A stretch of DNA of 14,453 bases from an uncultured Saprospiraceae bacterium (GCA_937930625.1 CALHBW010000410.1:1-14453), one strand, 5' to 3'. Positions 1 through 6,513 are shown, counted from the stretch's first letter. Numbers and translations are program-made. The notes: generated from the sequence alone by a model not told the origin.

Positions 1-5
1 ACTTA

Positions 6-147
6 GTATAATTCAATATGTTCGCCAAATTGAAAATTGATAATTGAGAGTTGATAATTAATTTATTTTTTATTTCATAAAAAACTTAAAATTAGTTATC
101 AATTATACATTCTCAATTCTCAATTTGGCGAAGACATTGTATAATTT
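6..147. mobile_element. MITE-like element, copy 1, with target duplication
   Basis: A 124-bp non-coding element (15-138) with terminal inverted repeats. The left end AATATGTTCGCCAAATTG (15-32) matches the reverse complement of 121-138 at 16 of 18 bases. It is flanked by a direct repeat, GTATAATTC at 6-14 and GTATAATTT at 139-147, the expected footprint of an 8-9-bp target duplication. Inside, imperfect heptamers of ATTGAKA type run inward on the left and their complement on the right, so the whole can fold into a long hairpin. There is no transposase; it would have to be moved in trans. A second copy with the same ends lies at 6354-6505. The IS family cannot be named from the ends alone. Confidence 0.7.
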
Positions 148-579
148 TGAATTAGTTTTTAGAATATTATTATTTAAATTATGTAATTAATTAATTTTCA
201 ATAAAATAAAAAAATGTTGTTGTCTGCCATTTGCAAAATGTCAGCCAACTCGCGCCACCGGAAAGATGTGGGGTATCGATAGATTTTCAAAATGCAAGGC
301 GAGTAAAGTTTACCTAATTTATGGACAAACGCGATGCAAACGCGATTTTTTTATTTTTTTTATGGGAAAAAAACTTGCGCTTAACTTTGCTTAAAAAAAC
401 ACAAGATCGCCACATTAGCAGCACATTCGGGCACTATCCTTTCATTTCCCCATCAACGAAATATTCAGCACAACACCTCGTCCTACACCTACCTCATCTA
501 CTGCCCTGCCTTCTCGCTAATTAAGGCTCAGATATCGAATGTTGCCAAACCATACTTATGCTCTAAACACTTCCAAACC
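140..579. other. AT-rich gap without a convincing gene
   Basis: No coding region is supported. An open frame at 321-524 on the plus strand has no recognisable motif and low-complexity AT-rich content. A short GC-richer patch at about 235-310 stands out from its surroundings and has a weak 6-bp complement (ACTCGC near 249, GCGAGT near 299), but I cannot assign it to any RNA family. Confidence 0.5.
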
Positions 580-820
580 AGAACGTCTTTCTGAATTTAG
601 GCTACCCGTCTAACTTTGCCTAAGCAAACACTCGTCAGACGAATCCTTGTATTCAGTGCGAATATTTTATGAGACAAATCACTACATTTCACAAAACCTT
701 CGTCAGACGAGTAGTAATCCCGCTGAGTCCACTCAAAATAAAACCCAAAAAAGCAACTGCCATACTGAATTTATTTCTCCCGTACAGCTGTCGGGAGAAA
801 TAAATTCAGAAAGACGTTCT
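580..820. repeat. Composite inverted repeat downstream of pyrE
   Basis: A perfect 20-bp inverted repeat (580-599 against 801-820) encloses two further structures: an 83-bp repeat at 630-712 and a palindrome at 765-809 with two perfect 18-bp arms around a 9-nt centre that is itself nearly palindromic (ACAGCTGT). The right end lies 4 bp beyond the pyrE stop codon. Read on the minus strand, the 765-809 hairpin followed by a T-rich stretch (735-753) could end pyrE transcription, although the T-run starts about 11 nt after the stem, farther than in a classical terminator. Confidence 0.7.
630..712. repeat. 83-bp interspersed repeat, copy 1
   Basis: Bounded by ACTCGTCAGACGAA and its inverted partner TTCGTCAGACGAGT (one central mismatch in 14). 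It matches 2993-3075 at 80 of 83 positions, and the similarity continues into a following CCCGC. A motif of about 21 bp just to its left (GGCTACCCGTCTAACTTTGC, from 600) recurs inverted to the right of copy 2, suggesting each copy keeps one end of a longer element. It contains no gene. Confidence 0.75.
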
Positions 821-823
821 TGC

Positions 824-1444
824 CTAAAAATTCTTTCGCCATTCTTTCAATTCCTCCACTTGCTCCGCCGTAATATATTCAATATCAAGAGCCTCCGTAA
901 GCAAAACATCATAATTAGAAAGCGTTTCGAGCCGACAATCATTTTCCTCAAAAGCCTCAATAGACTTATCAAATCCATAAGTAAAAATAGCGAGTACGCC
1001 CGCCACATTACAGCCGAGTGCTTCGAGTGTATGCACGGCTTCGAGGCTACTACCACCCGTCGAAATCAAGTCTTCCACCACAAGAATACGTTCATTACCG
1101 CGCACATCGCCTTCTATTCGATTTTGCAAGCCATGCCCTTTGGTTTTGCTTCGCACATAAGCAAAAGGCAAATCAAGTGCATCTGCCAGCAATGCACCAT
1201 GTGCAATACCCGCCGTCGCTACACCCGCCACCATGTTGAACATCCCAAAAACTTTGGATTTTTCTGCCAAACTTTCCTTGATAAACGTCCGCACCTTCGG
1301 ATACGAAAGCGTTTTGCGATTATCACAATAAATCGGCGATTGAATACCCGATGCCCAAGTAAACGGGTTTTGTGGGCTGAGTTTTATTGCGTTTATTTGC
1401 AATAGTTTCTTGGCAACTTCTGATGCTAATAGTTCATAGTTCAT
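824..1444 (-). CDS. pyrE: Orotate phosphoribosyltransferase
   Basis: 206 aa, normal length for PyrE. It joins orotate to PRPP, giving orotidine 5'-phosphate and pyrophosphate, the penultimate step of cytoplasmic UMP synthesis; the enzyme is active as a dimer. Visible motifs are the N-terminal FTWASG...SPIYCDNR block (residues 28-43), the flexible catalytic loop YVRSKTKGHG (96-105), and the PRPP-binding loop ILVVEDLISTGGSS (120-133) with its acidic pair E124-D125. The ATG lies inside a heptamer array, so the first residues (MNYEL) are written by repeat units; no later Met precedes the conserved core, so this start is the likely one. The nearest gene on the other side (NUDIX) is divergent. No other pyrimidine gene is in the window. 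Confidence 0.97.
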   Translation of the reverse strand: MNYELLASEVAKKLLQINAIKLSPQNPFTWASGIQSPIYCDNRKTLSYPKVRTFIKESLAEKSKVFGMFNMVAGVATAGIAHGALLADALDLPFAYVRSKTKGHGLQNRIEGDVRGNERILVVEDLISTGGSSLEAVHTLEALGCNVAGVLAIFTYGFDKSIEAFEENDCRLETLSNYDVLLTEALDIEYITAEQVEELKEWRKNF

Positions 1445-1577
1445 AGTTCATAGTTTGTAGTTCGTAGTTCATAGTTTGTAGTTCATAGTTTGTAGTTTGT
1501 ATTTTACTTCGTAGAAATATCTCAATTAGCTACGAACTATCAACTATGAACCATGAACTATCAACTATCAACTGATT
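1430..1577. repeat. Inverted heptamer array between pyrE and NUDIX gene
   Basis: Ten head-to-tail heptamers of form TAGTTYR (1430-1499), a spacer of about 30 bp, then six heptamers of the complementary form CTATSAA (1530-1571, two imperfect) ending in CTGATT. The two arms can pair into a long imperfect hairpin. The left arm covers the pyrE start codon and its first five codons; the right arm ends 13 bp before the NUDIX start. A second array with the same unit and the same CTGATT end follows the NUDIX gene. Confidence 0.85.
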
Positions 1578-1590
1578 AAAACACACACAA

Positions 1591-2229
1591 ATGTACACAA
1601 TCTACCGTAAAAGCCGATTTTTTCTGCTGACTTCCACCCCACCCGACCAACTCCGCCAAACCCATCCACACATGCTCATACATGTATATGACGGCAAGCG
1701 TGAGCATATCAAAAAATTTATTAAAAATGCCCGAAAAACAAAAATTGGAGGGAAACATAAGCCCCAAGCCATCATTTTATATCACGAAGATGTAGAACAA
1801 TTGAAAGCCGATTTTTTTTGCGCTTATAAAATCGTAGAAGCTGCCGGTGGTGTGATATTTAATCCCCAAAATAAAATTTTATTTATCTATCGGCGCGGAC
1901 ATTGGGACTTGGCAAAAGGAAAAATAGACCCCGGCGAAACGCCCGAAATTACCGCCCTCCGCGAAGTCGAAGAAGAAACCGGACTCGCCAAAGTCCAAGG
2001 CCACGAACATCTCCACACCTCTTATCACATCTACAAAGACCGCAAAGGCACGAAATGTCTCAAACCCACTTACTGGTACAGAATGACCACTAAAAATACT
2101 AAATTGAAACTCCAACACGAAGAAGATATAGAAACCGCCGAATGGCTAAAGGCAGGTGATTTTTTGGAAAGTAGTCGGGTAACTTATGGAGCTATAAGAG
2201 ATGTTATAGAGTTAGTTCATAGTTCATAG
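1591..2229 (+). CDS. NUDIX hydrolase
   Basis: 212 aa. NUDIX enzymes hydrolyse compounds with a nucleoside diphosphate linked to another group; the substrate cannot be read from sequence. The Nudix box is complete at residues 110-132, following GX5EX7REUXEEXGU, with GKIDPGE at 110-116 and REVEEETGL at 124-132 supplying the metal-binding glutamates. The fold begins near AAGGVIF (84-90). The first 80 residues (MYTIYRKSRF onward) form an N-terminal extension common in Bacteroidota members of this family. The C-terminal residues VHSS and the stop are encoded by the first heptamers of the following repeat array, so the original end may have differed. It is a single gene, divergent from pyrE and convergent with the barrel gene. 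Confidence 0.92.
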   Translation: MYTIYRKSRFFLLTSTPPDQLRQTHPHMLIHVYDGKREHIKKFIKNARKTKIGGKHKPQAIILYHEDVEQLKADFFCAYKIVEAAGGVIFNPQNKILFIYRRGHWDLAKGKIDPGETPEITALREVEEETGLAKVQGHEHLHTSYHIYKDRKGTKCLKPTYWYRMTTKNTKLKLQHEEDIETAEWLKAGDFLESSRVTYGAIRDVIELVHSS

Positions 2230-2362
2230 TCGATAGTTCGTAGTCCATAGTCGATAGTTCGTAGTCCATAGTTCATAGTCCATAGTTTGTGCGCGAGATA
2301 GTTTCATGTTAAAACTATGGACTATCGACTATCAACTATGGACTATCAACTATGAACTGATT
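2213..2362. repeat. Inverted heptamer array after NUDIX gene
   Basis: Eleven heptamers of form TAGTYNR (2213-2289), a short spacer, then six of form CTATSRA (2315-2356) and the same CTGATT end as at 1572-1577. The first units encode the last codons and the TAG stop of the NUDIX gene; the array stops 4 bp before the stop of the convergent barrel gene. It fills the gap entirely and may serve as a hairpin between two converging transcripts. Confidence 0.85.
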
Positions 2363-2366
2363 ACCT

Positions 2367-2942
2367 TTATTTCTTACTTCCACCTGTCAGCGAATAACCT
2401 ACGCTCAACAGAATCTGTGGGTCACCGGTATCGAATGGTCGATTTGCGCCGAATGCGTCGATACCGTTTCCGGCAAATGTACCTTCATAACGCAAATCAA
2501 TAACGATACGCTTGCCTACATCTAAGCCCAAACCCGCCTGATAACCATAACGCGCCGATTGGAGCATCGTTTCGCGTACACCGTCGTCGTTGATAGCTTC
2601 GCGGTCAAATGCCATACGTACATAAGGTCCTGCCATTGCGCGGAGTGGACCGAGTTTTGTACCAAACATGACAGGTATATCAAGGTCTTTGAGCGAACTC
2701 ACCGTCACTTCCGGCTGTACATAAAAGCCCAATAATTTCAAACGAGCAAATGCACCGACTTGGGTACTGACATTAGCTTGTTCAAATTTATCGTTTATTG
2801 TACCACTACCATCTGAGGTAGCAGCTTCGATATTGGCAACGGTGGCACCGAGTCCTAATTTGGGTCCGATTTTAAACATCTGGGCAGATGCTGTAGCCGC
2901 GAACATAAAAGCGGCAACGAAAAGGATGATTGACTTTTGCAT
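2367..2942 (-). CDS. Outer-membrane beta-barrel protein, PorT-like
   Basis: 191 aa, with a signal peptide at residues 1-20 (MQKSIILFVAAFMFAATASA, cleaved before QMFK). The mature part alternates short amphipathic strands and turns, with glycine-rich starts (KIGPKLGLGATV) and barrel-like segments such as GYQAGLGLDVGKRIVIDLRY and ILLSVGYSL near the end. This fits the small eight-stranded PorT/OmpW-like barrels abundant in Bacteroidota. Its function is unknown: such proteins range from secretion accessory factors to structural proteins. The last residues (TGGSKK) run past the final predicted strand, so the C-terminus is not the usual aromatic ending. It converges with the NUDIX gene, and its upstream region carries the second 83-bp repeat. 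Confidence 0.8.
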   Translation of the reverse strand: MQKSIILFVAAFMFAATASAQMFKIGPKLGLGATVANIEAATSDGSGTINDKFEQANVSTQVGAFARLKLLGFYVQPEVTVSSLKDLDIPVMFGTKLGPLRAMAGPYVRMAFDREAINDDGVRETMLQSARYGYQAGLGLDVGKRIVIDLRYEGTFAGNGIDAFGANRPFDTGDPQILLSVGYSLTGGSKK

Positions 2943-2992
2943 AGTTTAAATATTGAATATGAGAAAATGGATTGTTCTATTGTTCTATTTGT

Positions 2993-3108
2993 ACTCGTCA
3001 GACGAATCATTTTATTCAGTGAGAATATTTTATGAGACAAATCACTACATTTCACAAAACCTTCGTCAGACGAGTAGTATCCCGCAAGCAAACTTAGACG
3101 GGTAGCCT
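2993..3108. repeat. 83-bp interspersed repeat, copy 2, with one outer end
   Basis: The core at 2993-3075 differs from 630-712 at 3 of 83 positions and has the same ACTCGTCAGACGAA ends. It is followed by CCCGC and then, at about 3087-3107, by the inverted form of the motif found left of copy 1 (20 of 21 bases). On the minus strand this motif contains TAAGTTTG (3096-3089), resembling a Bacteroidota -7 element directed at the barrel gene, but an upstream TTG sits 23 bp away instead of 19-21, so promoter function is uncertain. Confidence 0.75.
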
Positions 3109-3279
3109 GATTTTTTTTGCAAAAAATCATTTTATATTATAAAAACAAAACCTAATTTAATAATTCTGCAATATATAAAATTCTATTTACTTTCTAAACG
3201 ATTATCATGCCAAATCAAGTACATCATATGCAATTTATTACATATTTTAACATAACCTTACAAGTTAGATGACAATTTT
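3109..3279. other. AT-rich spacer, nothing recognised
   Basis: Very AT-rich sequence between the 83-bp repeat and the nested repeats before tyrS. I see no coding frame, no RNA gene and no clear promoter. Confidence 0.5.
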
Positions 3280-3645
3280 GTGATTTTTGACTGAATGATT
3301 TTCGATTTTTGATTTATCCAATTTGTTGATTTTGGATTTTTGATTTCTGATTGTGTACCTTTGCCGGCGAGAATTATGACATTTCTTGTCAAAAATTAAT
3401 GGTTCTTTGACAATTTTTGCAAATTTAATAAAACACCTATTTCACGCAGAGTTCGCAGAGAACGCAGAGTACTGATAGTCAATTCTCTGCGACCTCTGCG
3501 TTCTCCGCGTGAGGACACTATTTGCAAAAAATGTCAAAAAACCAAATCACTCAATACATCAAACTGAACTTAAAAACAGGAAAAACCGTTTTGCGTTGAC
3601 ATTTCCCCCCAATCAAAAATCAAGAATCACTCAATCAAAAATCAC
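3280..3645. repeat. Three-level nested inverted repeat before tyrS
   Basis: The outer arms at 3280-3314 and 3611-3645 match at 31 of 35 bases and are built from GATTTTTGA/GAGTGATT-like units. The middle arms at 3401-3424 and 3520-3543 match at 22 of 24. The inner arms at 3442-3469 and 3485-3512 match at 23 of 28 and are made of 9-nt units with core CGCAGAG. The same innermost unit recurs at 8258-8320, also nested. The outer right arm ends 3 bp before the tyrS start codon. The symmetry suggests successive insertions into existing palindromes. Confidence 0.8.
3331..3363 (+). promoter_or_regulatory. Bacteroidota-type promoter for tyrS
   Basis: TTTG at 3331-3334, a 21-bp spacer, then TACCTTTG at 3356-3363, a full match to the Bacteroidota TTTG/TTG...TAnnTTTG consensus. 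Transcription would start near 3370, leaving a leader of about 280 nt that includes the middle and inner nested repeats. The -33 element lies just inside the outer left repeat arm. Confidence 0.65.
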
Positions 3646-3648
3646 TCA

Positions 3649-4923
3649 ATGAATTTCATAGAAGAACTGCGCTGGCGCGGATTGATACAAGACATGACCC
3701 CCGAACTCGAAGAAGCCGTAAAAAACGGCAAGCTCACCGCATATATTGGCTTTGACCCAACTGCTGAGTCATTGCACATTGGTAATATGGTGCCGATTAT
3801 GTTGTTGGTGCATTTGCAACGGCACGGGCACAAGCCTATCGCGCTCGTAGGTGGCGCAACGGGGCGCATCGGCGACCCATCGGGTAAAGATGCCGAGCGT
3901 CAGTTGTTGAGTTTGGAGATACTGGATAAAAATGCAGAGAAAGTTGCTACGCAATTGAAAAGTTTTCTCGATTTTGATTGTGGAGATGCTTCAGCTCAGA
4001 TGGCAAACAATTACGATTTTTACAAAGACATGGGCGCACTCGAATTTCTGCGTGATGTCGGTAAACACATGACAGTCAATTACTTGATGTCAAAAGATTC
4101 GGTCAAAAATCGACTTGAAAGCGGTTTGTCATTTACCGAATTTAGCTACCAATTGATTCAGGGTTACGATTTCAAATGCTTGTACGAGCAGTACAATTGT
4201 ACCTTGCAAATGGGTGGCTCTGACCAGTGGGGAAATATCACGGCAGGGGTAGAATTTATCCGTCGCATGTTGGGCAAAAAAGCCCACGCGCTGACCACTC
4301 CCCTACTCACCAAACCCGACGGCAAAAAGTACGGCAAATCGGAAGGTGGCAATGTTTGGCTTGATGCTACGATGACTTCGCCCTACCAATTTTACCAGTT
4401 TTGGCTCAATTCGGATGATGCGATGTTGGATAGGTTATTCAAGACATTCTCGCTGAAAACGCAAGCAGAAATCGAAGCCATTCTTGCCGAACACAGCCAA
4501 GACCCCGGACGGCGTGTTGGTCAAAAAGCCCTTGCCGAAGAAATTACCACACGCGTACATTCGCGTGAGGCGTATGAGTCGGCGGTACAAGCATCGGAGT
4601 TTTTATTTAGAGGAAAACGAGATGCTTTGTTGGCATTGAGTGAGGAAAATCTGGAAGTAGTGAGTCGTGAGACAACCCATTTTACCGTACCCAAAAGCGA
4701 CCTTGAAGCAGGTATCGGCATCATTTCACTGATGGCGGATGCTACCCAAATCGTCAAGTCACGCGGCGAAGCTCAACGCGCTATTAAGAATAATGCCGTT
4801 TCTGTAAATAAGGAAAAAGTAACGGATAAGGAAATGACTGTCAATGCTTCGCATCTACTGCATGATAGATTTATTATGGTCGAAAATGGAAAGAAAAATA
4901 AGTTTATGATTGAGGTGAATTGA
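3649..4923 (+). CDS. tyrS: Tyrosyl-tRNA synthetase
   Basis: 424 aa, typical of bacterial TyrS. It activates tyrosine with ATP and charges tRNA-Tyr in the cytoplasm. It is a class I synthetase: the HIGH motif appears as HIGN at 43-46 (SLHIGNM), the KMSKS motif as KYGKS at 227-231, and the substrate-pocket segment QMGGSDQWGNI at 187-197. The GFDPTAESLHIG block (34-45) begins the Rossmann fold. The C-terminal 70 or so residues, with RAIKNNAVSVN and KEKVTD, form an S4-like RNA-binding domain. The start ATG directly follows repeat sequence, and the TGA stop is the first triplet of the octamer array at 4921. Single-gene transcription from the promoter at 3331-3363 is likely. Confidence 0.97.
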   Translation: MNFIEELRWRGLIQDMTPELEEAVKNGKLTAYIGFDPTAESLHIGNMVPIMLLVHLQRHGHKPIALVGGATGRIGDPSGKDAERQLLSLEILDKNAEKVATQLKSFLDFDCGDASAQMANNYDFYKDMGALEFLRDVGKHMTVNYLMSKDSVKNRLESGLSFTEFSYQLIQGYDFKCLYEQYNCTLQMGGSDQWGNITAGVEFIRRMLGKKAHALTTPLLTKPDGKKYGKSEGGNVWLDATMTSPYQFYQFWLNSDDAMLDRLFKTFSLKTQAEIEAILAEHSQDPGRRVGQKALAEEITTRVHSREAYESAVQASEFLFRGKRDALLALSEENLEVVSRETTHFTVPKSDLEAGIGIISLMADATQIVKSRGEAQRAIKNNAVSVNKEKVTDKEMTVNASHLLHDRFIMVENGKKNKFMIEVN

Positions 4924-4980
4924 CGAGTTGATGTGTTGATGAGTTGATGAAAAACGTCAACTCGTCAACTCGTCAGCACC
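4921..4980. repeat. Octamer hairpin holding both stop codons of tyrS and C40 gene
   Basis: Octamers TGACGAGT, TGATGTGT, TGATGAGT and a partial TGATGA (4921-4950), a short A-rich centre, then TCAACTCG, TCAACTCG and TCAGCACC (4957-4980). The arms pair as a hairpin. The first TGA is the tyrS stop, and the TCA at 4965-4967 is the stop of the opposing peptidase gene, so the repeat fills the whole 41-bp gap and reaches into both genes. The position between converging genes suits a two-way terminator, but there is no long T-run. Confidence 0.8.
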
Positions 4981-5732
4981 CTTTTCACGATTCTTAGTTG
5001 GTGGGTATATTTCCGTTTTTTTCTATCATAAATGCCTTGATGGTCGAGGCGGTCAATGCGAACCTGACCGGAAGCGTGGATGATTTCGCTTTCCGGGAGT
5101 ACGATGCCGACGTGTATGACTTTTCCTTCTTTATTTTCAAAAAAAGCTAAATCACCGGGCAGGGCTTCTTCGATAAAATTAAGGGTTTCGCCTTGCTCTA
5201 CCTGTTGCGAAGCATCGCGTTTCAGTTGGATACCCAGCATTTTATAGACGACCTGTGTGTAGCCGGAGCAGTCAATCCCGAATGGCGAACGCCCTCCCCA
5301 CAAGTAAGGCGCAAAGAGATATTTTCGGGCAATTTTGACGACCAATTCGCGGGTAGGCGGTGTATCGGCGGGGTTGATGGTTTGTCCGCTGAAAGTGTAG
5401 GCTTGCTTATTGAAGCGGAAGCGCATCCCGTCATAATCAGGTAGTGTACTGCCCATCATAATCGGCAAATAGTGATTGTCAGCCATTGCGCCCTGTGCAA
5501 GTTCGAGGCTGTATGCGGGGTCTTTTTGTACAGGGTTGTTGATTTCGAGGGCTTGTTTGCGGTCTATCCATCCTTCGTAAGCATCTAAGGTGCAACGGAT
5601 TTTGAGCCATTTGCGCTTTTTCTTCAATACCTCAAAGGTCTCGCCAAACAAGAGTTGGGACACCATCTCGCTCGTATCATCAGGCTTTGCCCGCACGGGC
5701 GACATACTCAATGGACAGATTCCGAATTTCAT
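4965..5732 (-). CDS. NlpC/P60 (C40) cysteine peptidase with N-terminal SH3 domain
   Basis: 255 aa. Residues 1-65 form a bacterial SH3-like domain (PVRAKP at 12-17, GWIDRKQ at 54-60). The catalytic domain spans about 125-255, with nucleophile C155 in GIDCSGY, H207 in KVIHVGI and a third polar residue H219 in EIIHASG; PGDLAFF (192-198) is the usual structural motif. The arrangement matches the DPP6/YkfC type of gamma-D-glutamyl dipeptidyl peptidases, which trim murein peptides for recycling. No signal peptide is seen, which fits a cytoplasmic recycling role. The last codons (LTS, stop) come from the octamer repeat. Its -7 element lies about 6 bp before the ATG, so the mRNA is nearly leaderless. 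Substrate assignment is inferred. Confidence 0.93.
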   Translation of the reverse strand: MKFGICPLSMSPVRAKPDDTSEMVSQLLFGETFEVLKKKRKWLKIRCTLDAYEGWIDRKQALEINNPVQKDPAYSLELAQGAMADNHYLPIMMGSTLPDYDGMRFRFNKQAYTFSGQTINPADTPPTRELVVKIARKYLFAPYLWGGRSPFGIDCSGYTQVVYKMLGIQLKRDASQQVEQGETLNFIEEALPGDLAFFENKEGKVIHVGIVLPESEIIHASGQVRIDRLDHQGIYDRKKRKYTHQLRIVKRVLTS

Positions 5733-5737
5733 GGGCG

Positions 5738-5745
5738 CAAAAGTA
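5738..5745 (-). promoter_or_regulatory. -7 element of C40 peptidase gene
   Basis: Read on the minus strand this is TACTTTTG followed by CGCCC and the ATG at 5732, matching the TAnnTTTG element. The expected start of transcription coincides almost exactly with the start codon, implying a leaderless or nearly leaderless transcript. No clear TTG is present at the -33 distance. Confidence 0.5.
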
Positions 5746-5769
5746 CGGAAGTAATTTTAAAATGTGTAA

Positions 5770-5816
5770 GATGGAACGCGGATTTAGCGGATTGTGCGGA
5801 TTTACGCGGATTTTTT
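5770..5816. repeat. Left 47-bp arm bounding an accessory block
   Basis: Four near-tandem units with core GCGGATT in 47 bp, ending 1 bp before the stop codon of the lipoprotein gene. Its reverse complement is found at 7237-7283 with 43 of 47 matches, the two arms enclosing about 1.42 kb with three genes. Confidence 0.85.
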
Positions 5817-6332
5817 CTATTGGACTTTGTATTTTTTGATGGATGATTGTAGAAAATAAACGAAATCTCCCTTTCTTGACGTATAGCTTGTAGTTGCGAT
5901 TAATTCACCTTTATCATTCACTACGGCAAAATATGGTTGGCTATTATTATCCGTCAAATCAGCTTGAAATTCACCATTCCAACTTCCTACTGTCTTGATT
6001 ATTCTGTCTTTGTAGTTTGATTTTTTGACTAAATATTCCGGTAATTTGCTTTTGTCATCTACCACTAAATTCACCACAATAAAATTATCTAACATGTATT
6101 TTTTTACTACTTTTTTTGAGAAAATGACGCGCTCCATTCCTTTGTATCCAACAACTCCATAGCCTGTAAAATGAAATAGAACAGGTTTATTCTCAGATTT
6201 TGCTAACTCATACACTTTTTCACATTCGACAAAATACCCACCTTTAGGAGAAATATAATCCATAAATTCTCCTTCGTCGTAATGATTGCAAGAAATTAGA
6301 AAAAACAATAAAATCAAGCTATAATACTTCAT
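5817..6332 (-). CDS. Thioredoxin-fold lipoprotein lacking the CxxC pair
   Basis: 171 aa. A lipoprotein signal is present with lipobox LISC and lipidated C15, so it is probably anchored in the envelope. The body resembles the C-terminal thioredoxin domain of DsbD-like Bacteroidota proteins: KPVLFHFTGYG (49-59), a helix with MER (66-68), IVVNLVVDDKSKLPEY (85-100), and QPYFAV (131-136) with the likely cis-proline P132. In relatives FTGWGCVNCRKME carries both catalytic cysteines; here the segment reads FTGYGVVGYKGME, with V60 and Y63 in their places, so thiol-disulfide exchange should be impossible. It may instead bind or hold a partner, or be a decaying copy. The gene is AT-rich compared with the flanking C40 and UbiA genes and lies in the block bounded by inverted repeats. 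No role is assigned. Confidence 0.75.
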   Translation of the reverse strand: MKYYSLILLFFLISCNHYDEGEFMDYISPKGGYFVECEKVYELAKSENKPVLFHFTGYGVVGYKGMERVIFSKKVVKKYMLDNFIVVNLVVDDKSKLPEYLVKKSNYKDRIIKTVGSWNGEFQADLTDNNSQPYFAVVNDKGELIATTSYTSRKGDFVYFLQSSIKKYKVQ

Positions 6333-6345
6333 AAAAATACCGTTT

Positions 6346-6513
6346 AATAACTCAATGTCTTCGCCAAATTGATAATTGAGAATGTAGAATTGATAATCAA
6401 TTCAAAATAATACTTTGTATTTTATTAATTATTAATGATTTATAAAAATTAAAAACAATAAATTATTCTCTATGAATTTGCAACTATTCATTTGGCGAAC
6501 ACATTAATAACTC
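6346..6513. mobile_element. MITE-like element, copy 2, with 8-bp target duplication
   Basis: The element spans 6354-6505 (152 bp). The ends AATGTCTTCGCCAAAT and the complement of 6490-6505 match at 15 of 16. A perfect direct repeat AATAACTC borders it (6346-6353 and 6506-6513). The left interior again holds ATTGATA/ATTGAGA heptamers, while the right interior has diverged from copy 1. No protein is encoded. It lies between divergent genes, 21 bp before the lipoprotein start and 36 bp upstream of the -33 element of the HNH operon, so it may have altered their regulation. Confidence 0.8.

Noticed and set aside
235..310. Structured RNA or riboswitch in the GC-richer patch
   Set aside because: Only a weak 6-bp pairing and no known motif; no gene follows in a suitable position.
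321..524. Open frame of 67 codons on the plus strand
   Set aside because: AT-rich, low-complexity product without motif, no good promoter or ribosome site, in a repeat-rich gap.
647..1405. Long plus-strand frame of 252 codons
   Set aside because: It lies opposite pyrE, which has all family motifs; the product is a basic, featureless shadow.
1588..1595. Minus-strand TACATTTG as a pyrE promoter
   Set aside because: Matches the -7 consensus, but it overlaps the NUDIX start codon and has no TTG at the proper distance; it may be chance.
1430..2362. CRISPR array
   Set aside because: The repeats are contiguous heptamers without spacers and no cas genes are present.
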